Shown: piece by piece, positions 22,448 through 33,314 of the stretch
Numbering within the stretch: position 1 is the stretch's first letter
Layout of the letters: each line of letters starts with the position of its first letter
NCBI GenBank assembly: GCA_947561715.1
Contig: OX387198.1
Span: 2,604,001-2,668,000, forward strand
Reading direction: 5' to 3'
Source of the DNA: Ascidia mentula
Lineage: Eukaryota > Chordata > Ascidiacea > Phlebobranchia > Ascidiidae
DNA length: 64,000 nucleotides
Notes under the pieces: model-generated
Database searches by the model: none
Seen by the model: only the letters and a program-made list of their open reading frames with translations
Told to the model about the DNA's origin: nothing
Made by a program: the position numbers and the translations under genes

Positions 22448-24847
22448 ATGGCTAGTCAATATAATTTTGTATGCTCTTTGGAGTCCTGTAAAATGTCATT
22501 TGTGTCCATTGGGCCCCTACTTAAACATATCAAGCAGCACCTACGATTGGGGTTTGAAGTAGCCTGTCCGGTTTCTACCTGCAACAAAAGATACAGAGTT
22601 GCATCATCCTTTTCGTCCCACCTGTCACGATGTCACACCCGTTACGATACTAACACCAAAGCCATTGCACAAGTCGTTGTGGAAAATGAATCTGCCTTCT
22701 CTGAAGTAGGTCTACCAGGTTTGAATGTAGTTGAATGTTCTCAACGCGTTCATAACAAAGCAGATATAACCAGATCATGCGTATGGTTTTATTTTATGCT
22801 TCAAAACAAGTATTTAGTTCCAGCAAGCACAGTAAAGGAAATTATATCGCATATTCACAAACTGTTTAGTGAACATTCCGCAAACATGCAATATACTCTA
22901 AAAACTGTTTTGGCCAACTATGACATGTCCGAAGATACAGTATCAAAAGTTTTGCATGATGTTAATGAACAGGATCATTTTCAATCATTGCATGAAAGTG
23001 GGCCACTAAAATCTGCTCATTTAAGGGAGCAATACTTGCAAAGCCACTTTAAATATGTTGCTCCGGTTGAAATAAAACTGCTTTTAGAGTGTAATGTTGA
23101 AGAAACCTTTCAGTATGTCCCAATCTTACAAACCTTGCAAGCTTTGTTTACTGAAGAAACTGTACAATATCAGTTTCTCCATCCGAAATCTATTTCATCA
23201 AACTTTACTGATTTTTCTGACGGGCTTTTATGGAAGCAAAACTCTCTTTTTACCAGTAACAACAAGACTCTCAAGATTGTCTTATACCAAGATGCCTTCG
23301 AAATAGCAAACCCCTTGGGCTCGGCTAGAGGAAAGCATAAACTTCTAGGAGTCTACTTTACACTTGCTAACTTTTATCCATATAATCGGTCTAAAATTGA
23401 CAACTTCCAATTAGTCCTGTTGTGCAAAGATCAACATGTCAATGCAAATACTATGGACACAGTGTTTAGGCCCTTACTAAATGACTTGAAGACTTTAGAG
23501 AATGAAGGAATAAATTTGGGATTTGAAGAAAAAGTATATGGAAGCATTCTATGTATAGCTGGTGACAATCTAGGCAGCCACCAGATTGGTGGATTTACAT
23601 CCAACTTTAGTACAGCATCACATATTTGTCGATACTGTACCATCACCCAAGCTGAAATCCAAAATGATTGGACTTTTGAAAGTCCAATGAGGACAATTGA
23701 GTCATACAACTTATGTCTGAAGAAAAAATGCAGTGATATGTCTAGTCACATTGAAGGGATTAAGCAGAACAGTGTTTTCCATGAACTACAGCATTTTCAT
23801 GTCTGTTCCCCAGGTTTACCACCCTGTTTGGCCCATGATATGTTTGAAGGTGTGATACAATATGATATGATGTTGTTTGTAAATTATTTTGGAAAAAAGA
23901 AGTGGTTCAGTCATGATTATATTAACTTTAAATTAAAAAATTTTAAGTACATTCACCAAGATCTGCTAAGCAAACCAGCCAGAATTGTTATTGGTGGAAA
24001 AAGGCTTGTTGGCAATGCAAGTCAAAACTGGTGTTTTCTTCGACTGTTCCCTTTATTTGTTTTGTCTAATGTAAAAAGTGTGGAAGACCCAGTATGGAAA
24101 CTTCTATTAACTTTGCGCTCAATAACTGAAATTGTCACATCTTCATCAATTGACAAAGCCACTGTTTCTCATTTAAAGTTTTTAATTTTTGAATATTTGC
24201 ACAATAGGGTCTTAAATTTTCCTAGAGTGCCCTTGCGTCCTAAGCATCATTTTATAAGGCATTATCCATGGGCTATATTACAGTTTGGTCCCATAACCCA
24301 CACATCTACTCTTCGCTTCGAAAGCAAACATTCTTACTTCAAGCGGGCCATTCCTAACAAAAAAAATTTTATTAATGTTTGTTCAACTCTAGCCCACAGT
24401 CATCAACTGCTTCAAGCCTGCTTGCTTGAAAAGACATTTTTTGGCCCTGATATTGTTGCTGTTTCACCAACAACTCATTTTTCTAGTGTAATAATGGGCG
24501 TAATCCAAAGTGTTGGTTTTGATGTATTTAAATGTGATATGTTAACTTCTGCCAAGTTTCAAGGTATCATTTATGCTGTAGGCATGCTTGTTGTTTTGTC
24601 CAAATTTGGGTATGACTTACAAGTTGGTGATATTCAGGCAATATGTATTGTAGAATCCAAACTGTATTTTGTTGTGTACCCCAAATTTCTTAATTTTTTT
24701 CCACAATATGGTGTGTATGAAGTCCAACATCAAGATGGTTCCTTTAAATGTATTTGCATTGATGATCTGTTGCACAAATGTCCAGTATATGTATATGGAG
24801 TGGGACTAAAACAAATGGTTGTTTTAAAGCAATGCATTTGTGTTTAG
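22448..24847 (+). CDS. CACTA-type transposase with N-terminal C2H2 fingers
   Basis: A single uninterrupted 799-codon frame. Two C2H2-like fingers (CSLESC...HIKQH; CPVSTC...HLSRCH) occupy about residues 9-62 and presumably bind the element's ends. The middle and C-terminal parts carry the conserved blocks of animal CACTA-like transposases: LYQDAFEIANPLGS (about 278-292, candidate first acidic residue), VYFTLANFYPYNRS, CIAGDNLGSHQIGGF (candidate second), CRYC, LPPCLAHDMFEGVIQYD and TLRFESKHSYFKR (candidate glutamate). It should cut and rejoin the transposon ends in the nucleus. A donor (GAG then GTAAGT, 22326) and an acceptor (CCTTTAG, 22442) just upstream suggest a 5'-UTR intron. The open frame and intact motifs suggest recent activity. 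Confidence 0.8.
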   Translation: MASQYNFVCSLESCKMSFVSIGPLLKHIKQHLRLGFEVACPVSTCNKRYRVASSFSSHLSRCHTRYDTNTKAIAQVVVENESAFSEVGLPGLNVVECSQRVHNKADITRSCVWFYFMLQNKYLVPASTVKEIISHIHKLFSEHSANMQYTLKTVLANYDMSEDTVSKVLHDVNEQDHFQSLHESGPLKSAHLREQYLQSHFKYVAPVEIKLLLECNVEETFQYVPILQTLQALFTEETVQYQFLHPKSISSNFTDFSDGLLWKQNSLFTSNNKTLKIVLYQDAFEIANPLGSARGKHKLLGVYFTLANFYPYNRSKIDNFQLVLLCKDQHVNANTMDTVFRPLLNDLKTLENEGINLGFEEKVYGSILCIAGDNLGSHQIGGFTSNFSTASHICRYCTITQAEIQNDWTFESPMRTIESYNLCLKKKCSDMSSHIEGIKQNSVFHELQHFHVCSPGLPPCLAHDMFEGVIQYDMMLFVNYFGKKKWFSHDYINFKLKNFKYIHQDLLSKPARIVIGGKRLVGNASQNWCFLRLFPLFVLSNVKSVEDPVWKLLLTLRSITEIVTSSSIDKATVSHLKFLIFEYLHNRVLNFPRVPLRPKHHFIRHYPWAILQFGPITHTSTLRFESKHSYFKRAIPNKKNFINVCSTLAHSHQLLQACLLEKTFFGPDIVAVSPTTHFSSVIMGVIQSVGFDVFKCDMLTSAKFQGIIYAVGMLVVLSKFGYDLQVGDIQAICIVESKLYFVVYPKFLNFFPQYGVYEVQHQDGSFKCICIDDLLHKCPVYVYGVGLKQMVVLKQCICV

Positions 24848-24866
24848 GTCAGTTATATGCATAAAA

Positions 24867-26933
24867 ATGGAAGATCTTGTAACTAAACTTTTACCTGAAC
24901 TGATTGATAACCCAGCAAAACTTGATGAGTGTGTTTCACACTTACACACACTTGGTGTCCGTGAACTTGGTGACTTCAGACACCTTGAATTAGAGGACCT
25001 GCTGATACAATTCACCCTAGTGCAGGCAAGAAAGCTGCTTAAAGCACCTAATATAGAACCAGGTATTTTGTGTAAATTTTTGCATAGCGTTATACCAGTC
25101 ATATGTATTTAACATTGTACACAATTGTTTTTTCAAAGTTTCATCAAGTTCTGGATTTTCTACGGAACCGCTAGACTCCAGCTTTAGCAGTGTCGAAGCA
25201 AATACATCATTGCAATGGATTTATGAGTTTACAATCCCTTGGCAACGGTGTTCCCCAGCAACCATTCAATGTTTGGAAAGTGGCAAAGTACCCAACCTCA
25301 TGCAAAGAAAAGAGTTAATTCACAAGACAATAGACGAAGTATTGAAAGTAAGTACTGTTCATCTAGACCTGTAAAGTTTAGTGGTGACTGTTACAGTGTT
25401 GTTGCTCATTTTTCATTTCAGCTAACACTAAAACCAGGAAGAAAGAATTTGGATAAAATTGCATATAGAATTGTATCGAGGTATCCCAAATCCTTCCGTG
25501 ATGTGGTAGATAGTGTACCAATAGGAAATGGCCATAATTCAGTTTCCAACCAGTTATTTTATCGCTGGGAAAATGTGATGAGAAAAAAGAGAAAATTGTG
25601 TGAATTTGATGACCAGATTTCCACAGAACCCTCTACAAGCAGTAGTGGGTATGAAAATGATACCACTTTTCAAAAATGGCTCCAAGAGGAATTTACCAAA
25701 AAAGAAAGAAATATGAAAGAAGTGATGGAACAAATGAAGAGTACCTTTTCGAAACAACGAAAAGACATCAACACCAATGCCAGAGTAAGCGAAATTTTTA
25801 AAAATGGCCATTCTTGGCAACCTCACAATGTCTCATGCAACACTATGGTCAACTTATGGCTTTAAGTTATGACCCAAAGGAAATTCCTGTGAGAATGACC
25901 AATCGCAGCTATCACACATACAAGTAATAATTTGTTTTTATTAAAAATACATGCTTGTTAGGTAAACCGCATGTTTTGTAGAGCTTTGAAAGCAATGGCA
26001 AAACCATCTGTTGCTGCTTGCATTAAAGAGATTAGGCTTGAATGCAAAACAATAGGAAATAAAACTCCAAAGTCCACTTCAATTTTGGAACTTCTGGGAA
26101 GTTATTTCAAAGAAGATACCTCAACTGTTTTAAAATGCATCCAAGTAAGTGATTAGTATGCATTTTTAGGCCTCCGAATGCTTATGGACCTAAATGTTCT
26201 TGACAGGATAACTTGCTACTGCAAGAAACGATTGAGAATGGTGATCCCAATCCGTTTATAATTGCAACAGGTATTACATTTTTTGGTTGAATTTTAGTGG
26301 TTTGGGTATAATAATGTGTTTTCCTTTTCAATTCTAGGTAGTACACCAGCATCATCCAGCTGTTATTCACTGATTATAGAGAGGAGTTTGGTTTTTCAAT
26401 GCAGTGACTTTTTTACTGCATTCTCCGGTCTTTTTTGTTCATTCTATGTATTTAACATACAATACCCAGAAAAGGCAGCAGCAACAATGGAATTTATTCA
26501 ACGGTTTGTAAGCTCTTGCTACTCTAAATTGTTAAATATTACATAATGTTGTATTGGTTGTTTTTTATGGCCAGACCAAGTCTTACTATAGTCAATAGCT
26601 ATATGTGACTTCGGGAAGAAAACTTTGACATGCTAAATAAAGCTAAGACCAATTTCTTTTATTTAAAAACACTAGATCCCTTTTATGGGAGTAATCTTTT
26701 TTGTATTGCCAACAGTTATTTATGACTAAGATGCAAAATATGTTTAGGTGTGGACAAGTTTTTGGAAATGTTGCACTACATGAAAGTAAATTTTGGTTTT
26801 GTGCAGATACTTTGCTGAAATAAATCAGGCTGGTTCCAAAAGCAATAAGCGACGATGTGCAGGAGGAACACATCCAAAAGTGTTGGCCTTGGGCAGGCTA
26901 ATACATTCTTTGCAGCATTCATGTACCACTTAA
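24867..26933 (+). CDS. SAM-domain second gene of the CACTA-like element
   Basis: Seven exons: 24867-25062, 25139-25347, 25422-25923, 25982-26144, 26207-26270, 26338-26503 and 26807-26933. Exon 1 encodes a SAM-like helical domain (MEDLVTKLLPEL to QARKLLKAP). Exon 2 has LQWIYEFTIPW, and the later exons have NPFIIATG and FYVFNIQYPEKAAATMEF. This layout matches the SAMD3-like proteins often found beside such transposases in animals, role unknown. All joins are in phase except inside exon 3, where an A-run near 25800 shifts the frame between ARVSEIFK and WPFLATSQ, either a real break or a sequencing slip. A polyadenylation signal AATAAA follows 19 nt after the stop. Confidence 0.6.
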
Positions 26934-26951
26934 TGGTTTGCAAAGTCATTC

Positions 26952-26957
26952 AATAAA
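26952..26957 (+). terminator. Polyadenylation signal of the SAM-domain gene
   Basis: Canonical AATAAA, 19 nt after the TAA stop of the element's second gene. Confidence 0.5.
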
Positions 26958-26999
26958 CAAATTTTTGGCAATTTTTTTGTGCACAGTTTGCGGTTATTT

Positions 27000-27250
27000 T
27001 TGGGGTAAAAATTACCAGGACAATTGAGGTAAAAACTGCTGCCAGTGGTTTAGCAAGTAAATTTTACAGTGAAAAAACCAGTAAAATGTACTGGAAAATA
27101 CGCGTATTTCTTACAATGAAAAGCACGTAATTTTTCCTTTTTACGTCAAAATGAACGTAAGTTTTTACGGTGAAAGTCGCAGTAGATTTTACGTGTTGAA
27201 CATGTAAAAACTGCTGCCAGTGGTTTTCACAGTAAAATTTTTTAACAGTG
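27000..27250. repeat. Right subterminal repeat region of the CACTA-like element
   Basis: Dense GTAAAA/TTTTAC motifs, plus a directly repeated AAAACTGCTGCCAGTGGTTT at about 27032 and 27207, ending in TTTTAACAGTG. Confidence 0.7.
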
Positions 27251-27252
27251 TA

Positions 27253-29540
27253 GCACCTTTCCGTATCGCCAACCGAATATTCAAGATTATTGTGTGTTTG
27301 AGGGAAGAATTTAATCAACATTTATTTGACCTGTGAACCTCATTACCTGTATACAATGGCTGGGATTGCCAAGACAAGGCATCTCAGTAGGGCGATCCTG
27401 AACTGTCGTGCTGACTACAGTAGACACAATTTTTAGTTTCTTCTGGTAAAGGGAAATTGTTCATTTGATCGATGGTTTGAAAGATCTAAAAAATTGACTA
27501 AATACCATACCTGGTTTCGTCAATAGCAAGATACAATTTTTAATGCAAAAAGTAACTGCGACACCTCGTGGTGTTGCTGGTCGATGACCTGTGTGAGGTC
27601 GTTTGGAAAGCGAAAGCACGGAACACCAGAATCGTCACAAGCCCAAGCCATTGCTTTCATCGTTAAATTCCAGTCACCAATTTGTTCTGCCCGAGCCAGT
27701 CGACCCTTTGTTCAGCTTTGGACAAACATCGTAAAAAGAACTTGGGTTTTCGCGATAACAGAAGGGCGCACGTAGGCGCGAGGTCAAACATAAGCAACCA
27801 GTGTTCGATATCACCCGCGGTGCCGACCATTGATCAACCTATTTGTTGTTTGTTAAAAACAGTATAATGTTACAAATAAGCTGTCCTTCCGGCAATCACT
27901 AAAGCGATGTTTTGTTTTTATTTTTTATAACAAACCATGTTACAAGCTTAATCCAAGTCTTCTTTCCGGTCCAAAAATTTCCTCTAGATTAAAATATCTT
28001 ACATCACCCAAGCGATAGCCGTAGTGCGAACCACTGAAAAATCTATACATGTAGAGCTTTCAAGGTTGTGTATTGTTTAATGATAATACCATGTGCCGAG
28101 CTTAAGAGGGTGGCAATTAACTTCATGAAACTGCGATCAAACAATAGATGTGCACTGGAACTTTCATAATAAGGACCTTCGCACGAAGGTATAACATATC
28201 TTGTACCATAGTATCCTGCAGTATACAATTAAGAGGGTCGTAGTTCACATTCTTTGAACTGTTATGAAAAAATATATGTATATATATTTCTTGATTCACA
28301 ATTAAAACGCTTTAGCTGTTGGTGAGCTTTGCACGAAGGAATAAATTAAGGTATTCTTGGACCGTGGTATCTCGCAGTATACGATGGGAACAGCATCCAT
28401 TGCCGTATAAACGTTTAATAAATTAAAAAAATAATACTGAGAATGAAGAGACTGGCCCTTGCTAATACGAAAAACGTTTCGGCAAGCACTTATGCAATCA
28501 TCAAAAATCAGTACTTTTTCTTGATATTGGAATGTCATGAGGAACGAACGGGTTAGTGAAGCAACAGTAGTGTGTGTGGTGTGATTTGGCATCGCCTGAT
28601 ATTAAGAGTGCTTGTGTATGTGTGGGCGCAGCAAACACACGTCCAATGCTCGGTTTTTCCACGTAAGCAGTTGCCTCCAGAATAAACCCGATGATGCAAC
28701 TGTTACGTCAATACTTCCGCTCTAAACGTGGGGTATTTGTTTCTCGTTGGTACGGATACACACGAACATATTTATACCGGATGATTTTTCTTTATATGAG
28801 AGATCAACTGCTCAGACTCTTACATTGTCTTGTTATCGTATGAGTCAGGAAATAAATTGGCTTTTGCTGGGAAATTGCTCCGTTAGTTGATTGATTGGTG
28901 TTGCATTGTCCAAAATGTGGTCAGAGAGACAAAAAGTTTAAGCCTTGGATTTAAAGCACGCAATTGATCGAAACTTTAAGAGACAAACAACTTATGCACG
29001 TTTTTAATGTATGAAGCAACTATACGATACCTCGATAAGCTGTGTTCGTTACGCGATAGAACACAGAATCGCCAGATTCCACAAAGCACAAGTCATTGCT
29101 CTCATCATTCAATCCCAGTCGTTAATTTGTTCAGCACAAACAAGGCGATTATTCTTGTTCAGCTTCAGCAAACATTGTAAAATGAACTTTGTGCAGGCGC
29201 ACAAGTATTTTGTGATAACAGAGCTCGTAGGTGGTTTTTAACGGAGGTCAAACATACGTCAAAAGTGTGCGACCAATGATCAATTACCTATTTGTTATTT
29301 GTTAAAAGCGGTATAATGCACCTATCGTGTCGACAAATGATAAACCTTTGTTAAAAAAACGTTGAAATGTTTTGAGCAAGCTGACTATGTGTTAAAATCA
29401 ATACATTGATGACAAATTCCGCAACAAACGATATCACTCAGTGTCCAAACCTCCTTTCAAAGAAAAATTCGCCACATAACCCTAAGATGAAAGCTAAAAG
29501 ATAATGTAAATAAATGACCCTATGCTATCAGTTACTGGGT
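27253..29540. repeat. R1 repeat, copy 3
   Basis: Begins at GCCAACCGAATATTCAAG, shared with copy 4 at 59220, and from about 27620 is nearly identical to copy 1. The short frames within are not coding by any sign other than copy identity. Confidence 0.8.
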
Positions 29541-29641
29541 TGTCCTTGGTGGAAGTGTGATTAGGAGTGGTTGTTTGCAATTGCACGGTAGGTTGCACCA
29601 CTCGATCACATTTTTTCATTCGATGAATGGATTGAATAAAT

Positions 29642-30046
29642 GCAGCTCTTTAACGCCCACTGGCGACTTAATTAAATAGAATTAGGTTAGCACCACCGCG
29701 TTTCACCACTTGATATGCTACAAATAACAACGAGATTACTGTTTTTTTACACACAGGGATTCGTATCCGGGTTACCTATTCTAGCCAGGAATCCCTATCA
29801 GTTTTTCATGTTGTTATATAGGGCGTGCGTCTAATTCACAGTTGTGACCAATCTCTCGCCTAAAACGTTATATTTTTTAACTCTCCAGTATTTGAGACCA
29901 GGATATCCTGTCCACAAATCCCGATCAGGTTTTCTTCTAGGTATATGGGTCGGACGCTTGACCAATGCAGCCAATCACCCACCCTTAGTTATTGCGGTTA
30001 ACGTTTTGAATAGACTGATATAGCTCTTTGGCGCCCACTGCCGATA
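29642..30046 (-). repeat. Dimeric tRNA-derived SINE, copy 2
   Basis: Same structure as the 14.56-kb copy, including the B-box-like GGATACGAATCC and flanking GGCAGTGGGCG motifs. Confidence 0.5.
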
Positions 30047-30264
30047 GAATTAGTGGCATGGACACACAACATATCCTTTTTTGGTTGATAATTACGGCCA
30101 TATCTTCATTTGGAAAACATTAATAGATGCGACTAGTGTTGTCAAATATAAGCTTCGTATTCTGTTATTGATGCTACAGGACGTATTCATAAACGTTAAA
30201 TAAAATCAGCGGTCTTGCTACAAGAGCAAGTTTCATTGAGGTCTATAGACAGGGTGTACACACT

Positions 30265-30289
30265 GTTTTGACCTGTAAGGTCCAATCAG
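30265..30289 (-). ncRNA. Decayed hammerhead-like core, copy 4
   Basis: Minus strand CTGATTGGACC...GGTCAAAAC: the stem II arms GACC and GGTC survive, but CTGATGA and GAAAC are both altered. Probably inactive. Confidence 0.35.
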
Positions 30290-30394
30290 TGCATCTGTTG
30301 ACTGTGGCACTGTGCTACCTTTTACACTAGCAGTCAAAGAGATTTTCACTTTGTGATACTTTTACCCAACTGGGCACAACCGAGGAGCGCCAAT

Positions 30395-31610
30395 TAAAAT
30401 TTCTATGTAGGGAATGTCCCCATATGAAAACTTTTCTTTAAATCACCTTTTACCATATGGCTTTCTATCATAGGAACGCTATGTTCTGTGCCTTCAAGAA
30501 CGTTAAAGGGTCTTGGATTTTCTCGGTGCTGTTTAAACGAAAAATTGTCCTGGTAACCTTAATGCTTTGCCCTACAGTATGTCGCTGGGTGCCTGGAGAG
30601 TTTCCTTGGGCGCTGAGCATGTGGACAAAAGGTCGAATGGGAGTTGGTGACACCAATCTGGGTTGTTAGTCACAAATTTCAAGGCTAGTTTTATTGTGTT
30701 ATTACATTGTTCAGAGATGCCATTAGATTAGGGGTGAAAGCTAGTAGTGGTTACATGCTGGACACCTAAGAAAGTCATTGCATTTTTCCACATTTCACCG
30801 GTGAATTGAAAACCCCTGTCATTGGTTACAGATTCTGGGACCTTGATAACGAACCCCATTGGTGCATGAACGCGTTTAGGACTGTTTGAGCTGTGCAGTT
30901 TGGCAAGGGCACTGCCGCTGGGAAACGCGTGAAACGGTCTATAATGACAAACATGTATGAGCAACCGTTAGAGGGCGGTAAAGGGCCGATTTAATCTGCA
31001 TGAATTCTTACAAACTTGTCAGATGCGGGTGGGAATTGGGCCAAGGGTGTTTAGTTATGCCTGTAAGTTTTAGTCAATTGACAATGGCCACAGCTTTTTG
31101 TCCAGACCTGGATGCCCTTTCTCTTATATGGCCAAACATAAAGGCTGCATATTTGAGTGAAAGTTTTCTTAGGGCCTGGATGGCTAACATGTGTACTGAA
31201 TCAAAAATCTGTTTTCAATAGCCAAAAGGTAAGTGGTCGAAATGTTCCATGAGCAGAAGTATCTCCCCACCGAGTGAGATTTGAATTAGGGACGTCTTGA
31301 GAAGATGGTTGATTTGAATCAGGTTGAAAACTATCAGTAAGATCTCCACCTTATTGAAGGAGTTTCTGTTGTGCTGTTTCAATGTCGTTCCAGATGATTT
31401 GGGCTGGGTGTTGGAGTATAGCGTTGATTCGGGCGTCTGCAACGATATTTTCAGCTCCAAGAATGTAGAGGACATCCGTTGTAAATTCTGTGATATACGC
31501 AAGCTTGCTTGCCATGGGGATTTCCGGAGTGTGCTAGAAGTGATTGCCGACACTAAGGGGGTCGATGGTCCGTAAAAATTAATACTGGCCGTCCTTCAAG
31601 TAAATATCTG
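30395..31610 (-). mobile_element. Ty3/Gypsy fossil, copy 2 (3' half only)
   Basis: Nearly collinear with 2180-3420: integrase pieces and part of RNase H, minus strand. Truncated and broken with several interruptions. Because R1 plus this fragment recurs as a unit with copy 1, it was probably copied as part of a segmental duplication, not by fresh retrotransposition. Confidence 0.75.
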
Positions 31611-32050
31611 AAGTGTTGCTCAATATTTATATGTTTTATTGCCATTTTGTTGCAATAACATGCCAAACAAAGAAAGATAACACAAGATATTATACGCACG
31701 TAGTTGCTTTAAGGTCAAATATACATGATCACTGCGATGTAACCCGCAGTGTCAACATATGATTAACAAATAAGTTGAAAATAGATTAAAACGTTTCATG
31801 CAAGCTGGCCGCGCTAAAATCAATGCATTGACATCATTTCCAAATTGCAGAATAAACGAAGTTACTTTGAATCTTCTTTCAAGCAGAAAGCCTCTTTAAA
31901 CAAATAAAGATACTACCCAAATGATAAGGTATTTAATAGGCCCATGCTACCAATTACTATGTTATGATTTGTGGAAGTTTGATATCATACCTAACGTTAG
32001 GTATGAAGGTTAGCAATTGTACTATAAAGCGACCAATGGATCAGATTGAT

Positions 32051-32222
32051 GCAGCTCTTTGCCGCCCACTGCCGCCTGAATGTTAAGGATGTATCTTAGC
32101 ATCGCTGCGGAAAACGCGTTCGTCTTTTTTAACAGATCGGGATTCGAACCCACAATGTTTCCTGCCAGCGTTCCCGATAAGGATTTCTTCATGGTTTGAG
32201 GGTCGGGTGCCGACCAAAACGT
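32051..32222 (-). repeat. Single-unit tRNA-derived SINE
   Basis: Minus strand B-box GGTTCGAATCCC and a GGCAGTGGGCGGCAAAGAGCT tail; relative of the dimeric SINEs. Orthologous copy in unit C at 41.1 kb. Confidence 0.5.
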
Positions 32223-32826
32223 ATTTAAGTTACAGTTTTCAGTGCACTTTCAAATACTGAATGGAATAAGCATAGAAGAGATCAAGGTGTTTTCAATTGA
32301 ATATTACGGTATACCTCGTTTGTTGCGTGAAGAAGCTACAAGAGTGTAAGTATGCAACTTACAAAGTACACGATTTACACGAAGTGAGATATGACTTTAC
32401 GTTTGCCTAGCAACCAACTATTTTGTAACCAAGTGTCAGACGGGGCGTGTAGATACCAAAGATTGATATCTGGGTTCACATCAGTTTATACGAGGTTTTA
32501 CGCAAGTTCTATTCTATTATCACTGCACAATGCGTTGTAAACAGGCGTAGCCCATTTGTATGTCGTAACGTTATTATAACTATTAGAGATATAAGCAAAT
32601 ACATAGGATCCCAATGCTTGACATGAGAAGCCAACATACGCTTCTTTGCAACCGGTGCGCACCGAAGGCTGGTGAAAATTTTTAATGCACAATCCAACAG
32701 CTAAATGTCTAAAACATTAAATCTGTACATTTTGCAAAAATCAGACTAATGTCAGAATAAACTTGCAGATTGTCTCTAAACTGTCGATCTGCAGGAATCA
32801 CCGACAAAAGTAATCTGTACAAATAG

Positions 32827-32832
32827 TTTATT
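32827..32832 (-). terminator. Possible polyadenylation signal of gene B
   Basis: AATAAA on the minus strand about 490 nt after the stop, in a context (GTACAAATAGTTTATT on plus) kept at the matching site of genes C and D. Confidence 0.3.
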
Positions 32833-33314
32833 ATCAGGCTAAGGGGAATAAATCCCAAGCCGGCAAAGTGCTTGTTAAATCGAGTAAATTAGCAGTTGTT
32901 GTCTCAGAATAGTCAGTGAGGGCAAAGCATTGCAATACATACAAAGACGTGGCATAAGCGACACAAATGGTAAAAGCAATGTTAAACAATTACTACAAGG
33001 CTTGTCATTATACGCTACCCACACAAATTCATCGTTCATACACAAATAACTTTATATACAGCATATACATCAATGTTACAGATACCAAATGAAGCAAATC
33101 TACGCATACATTTACAACGTGAATAAATCCAAATATTTTTCTTTTACGCAAAATACTACAAGGGTTGAACAATCAAGCACAAGAAATCAAAGGCACCGAT
33201 AAAATCATATCGAGTCAGGTATCCAGTCGCACTGTGAAGTGATGATGGGTTGCGAGAAGTTAGGTGGCCACTCTTCTGTTAGAGCTAGTCCACAAACCAC
33301 ATTCGGATTAAAGT

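Larger units (their letters stand above)
21092..27250 (+). mobile_element. CACTA/EnSpm-like DNA transposon, near complete
   Basis: 6159 bp bounded by an 11-bp inverted terminal repeat CACTGTTAAAA, inside a TA duplication (21090-21091 and 27251-27252). The empty site is visible in the paralogous flank at about 58542, where GGTACTCTAGCACC is uninterrupted. Subterminal regions carry many short GTAAAA/TTTTAC motifs in both orientations, as is usual for CACTA elements. It carries a zinc-finger transposase gene and a spliced SAM-domain gene. It landed in a hAT-like repeat (start motif CAGTGTTTCCCAACCGG in the paralogous copy) and was itself hit by a PIF/Harbinger-like derivative. The ordered ends and open transposase suggest a young insertion. 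Confidence 0.8.
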
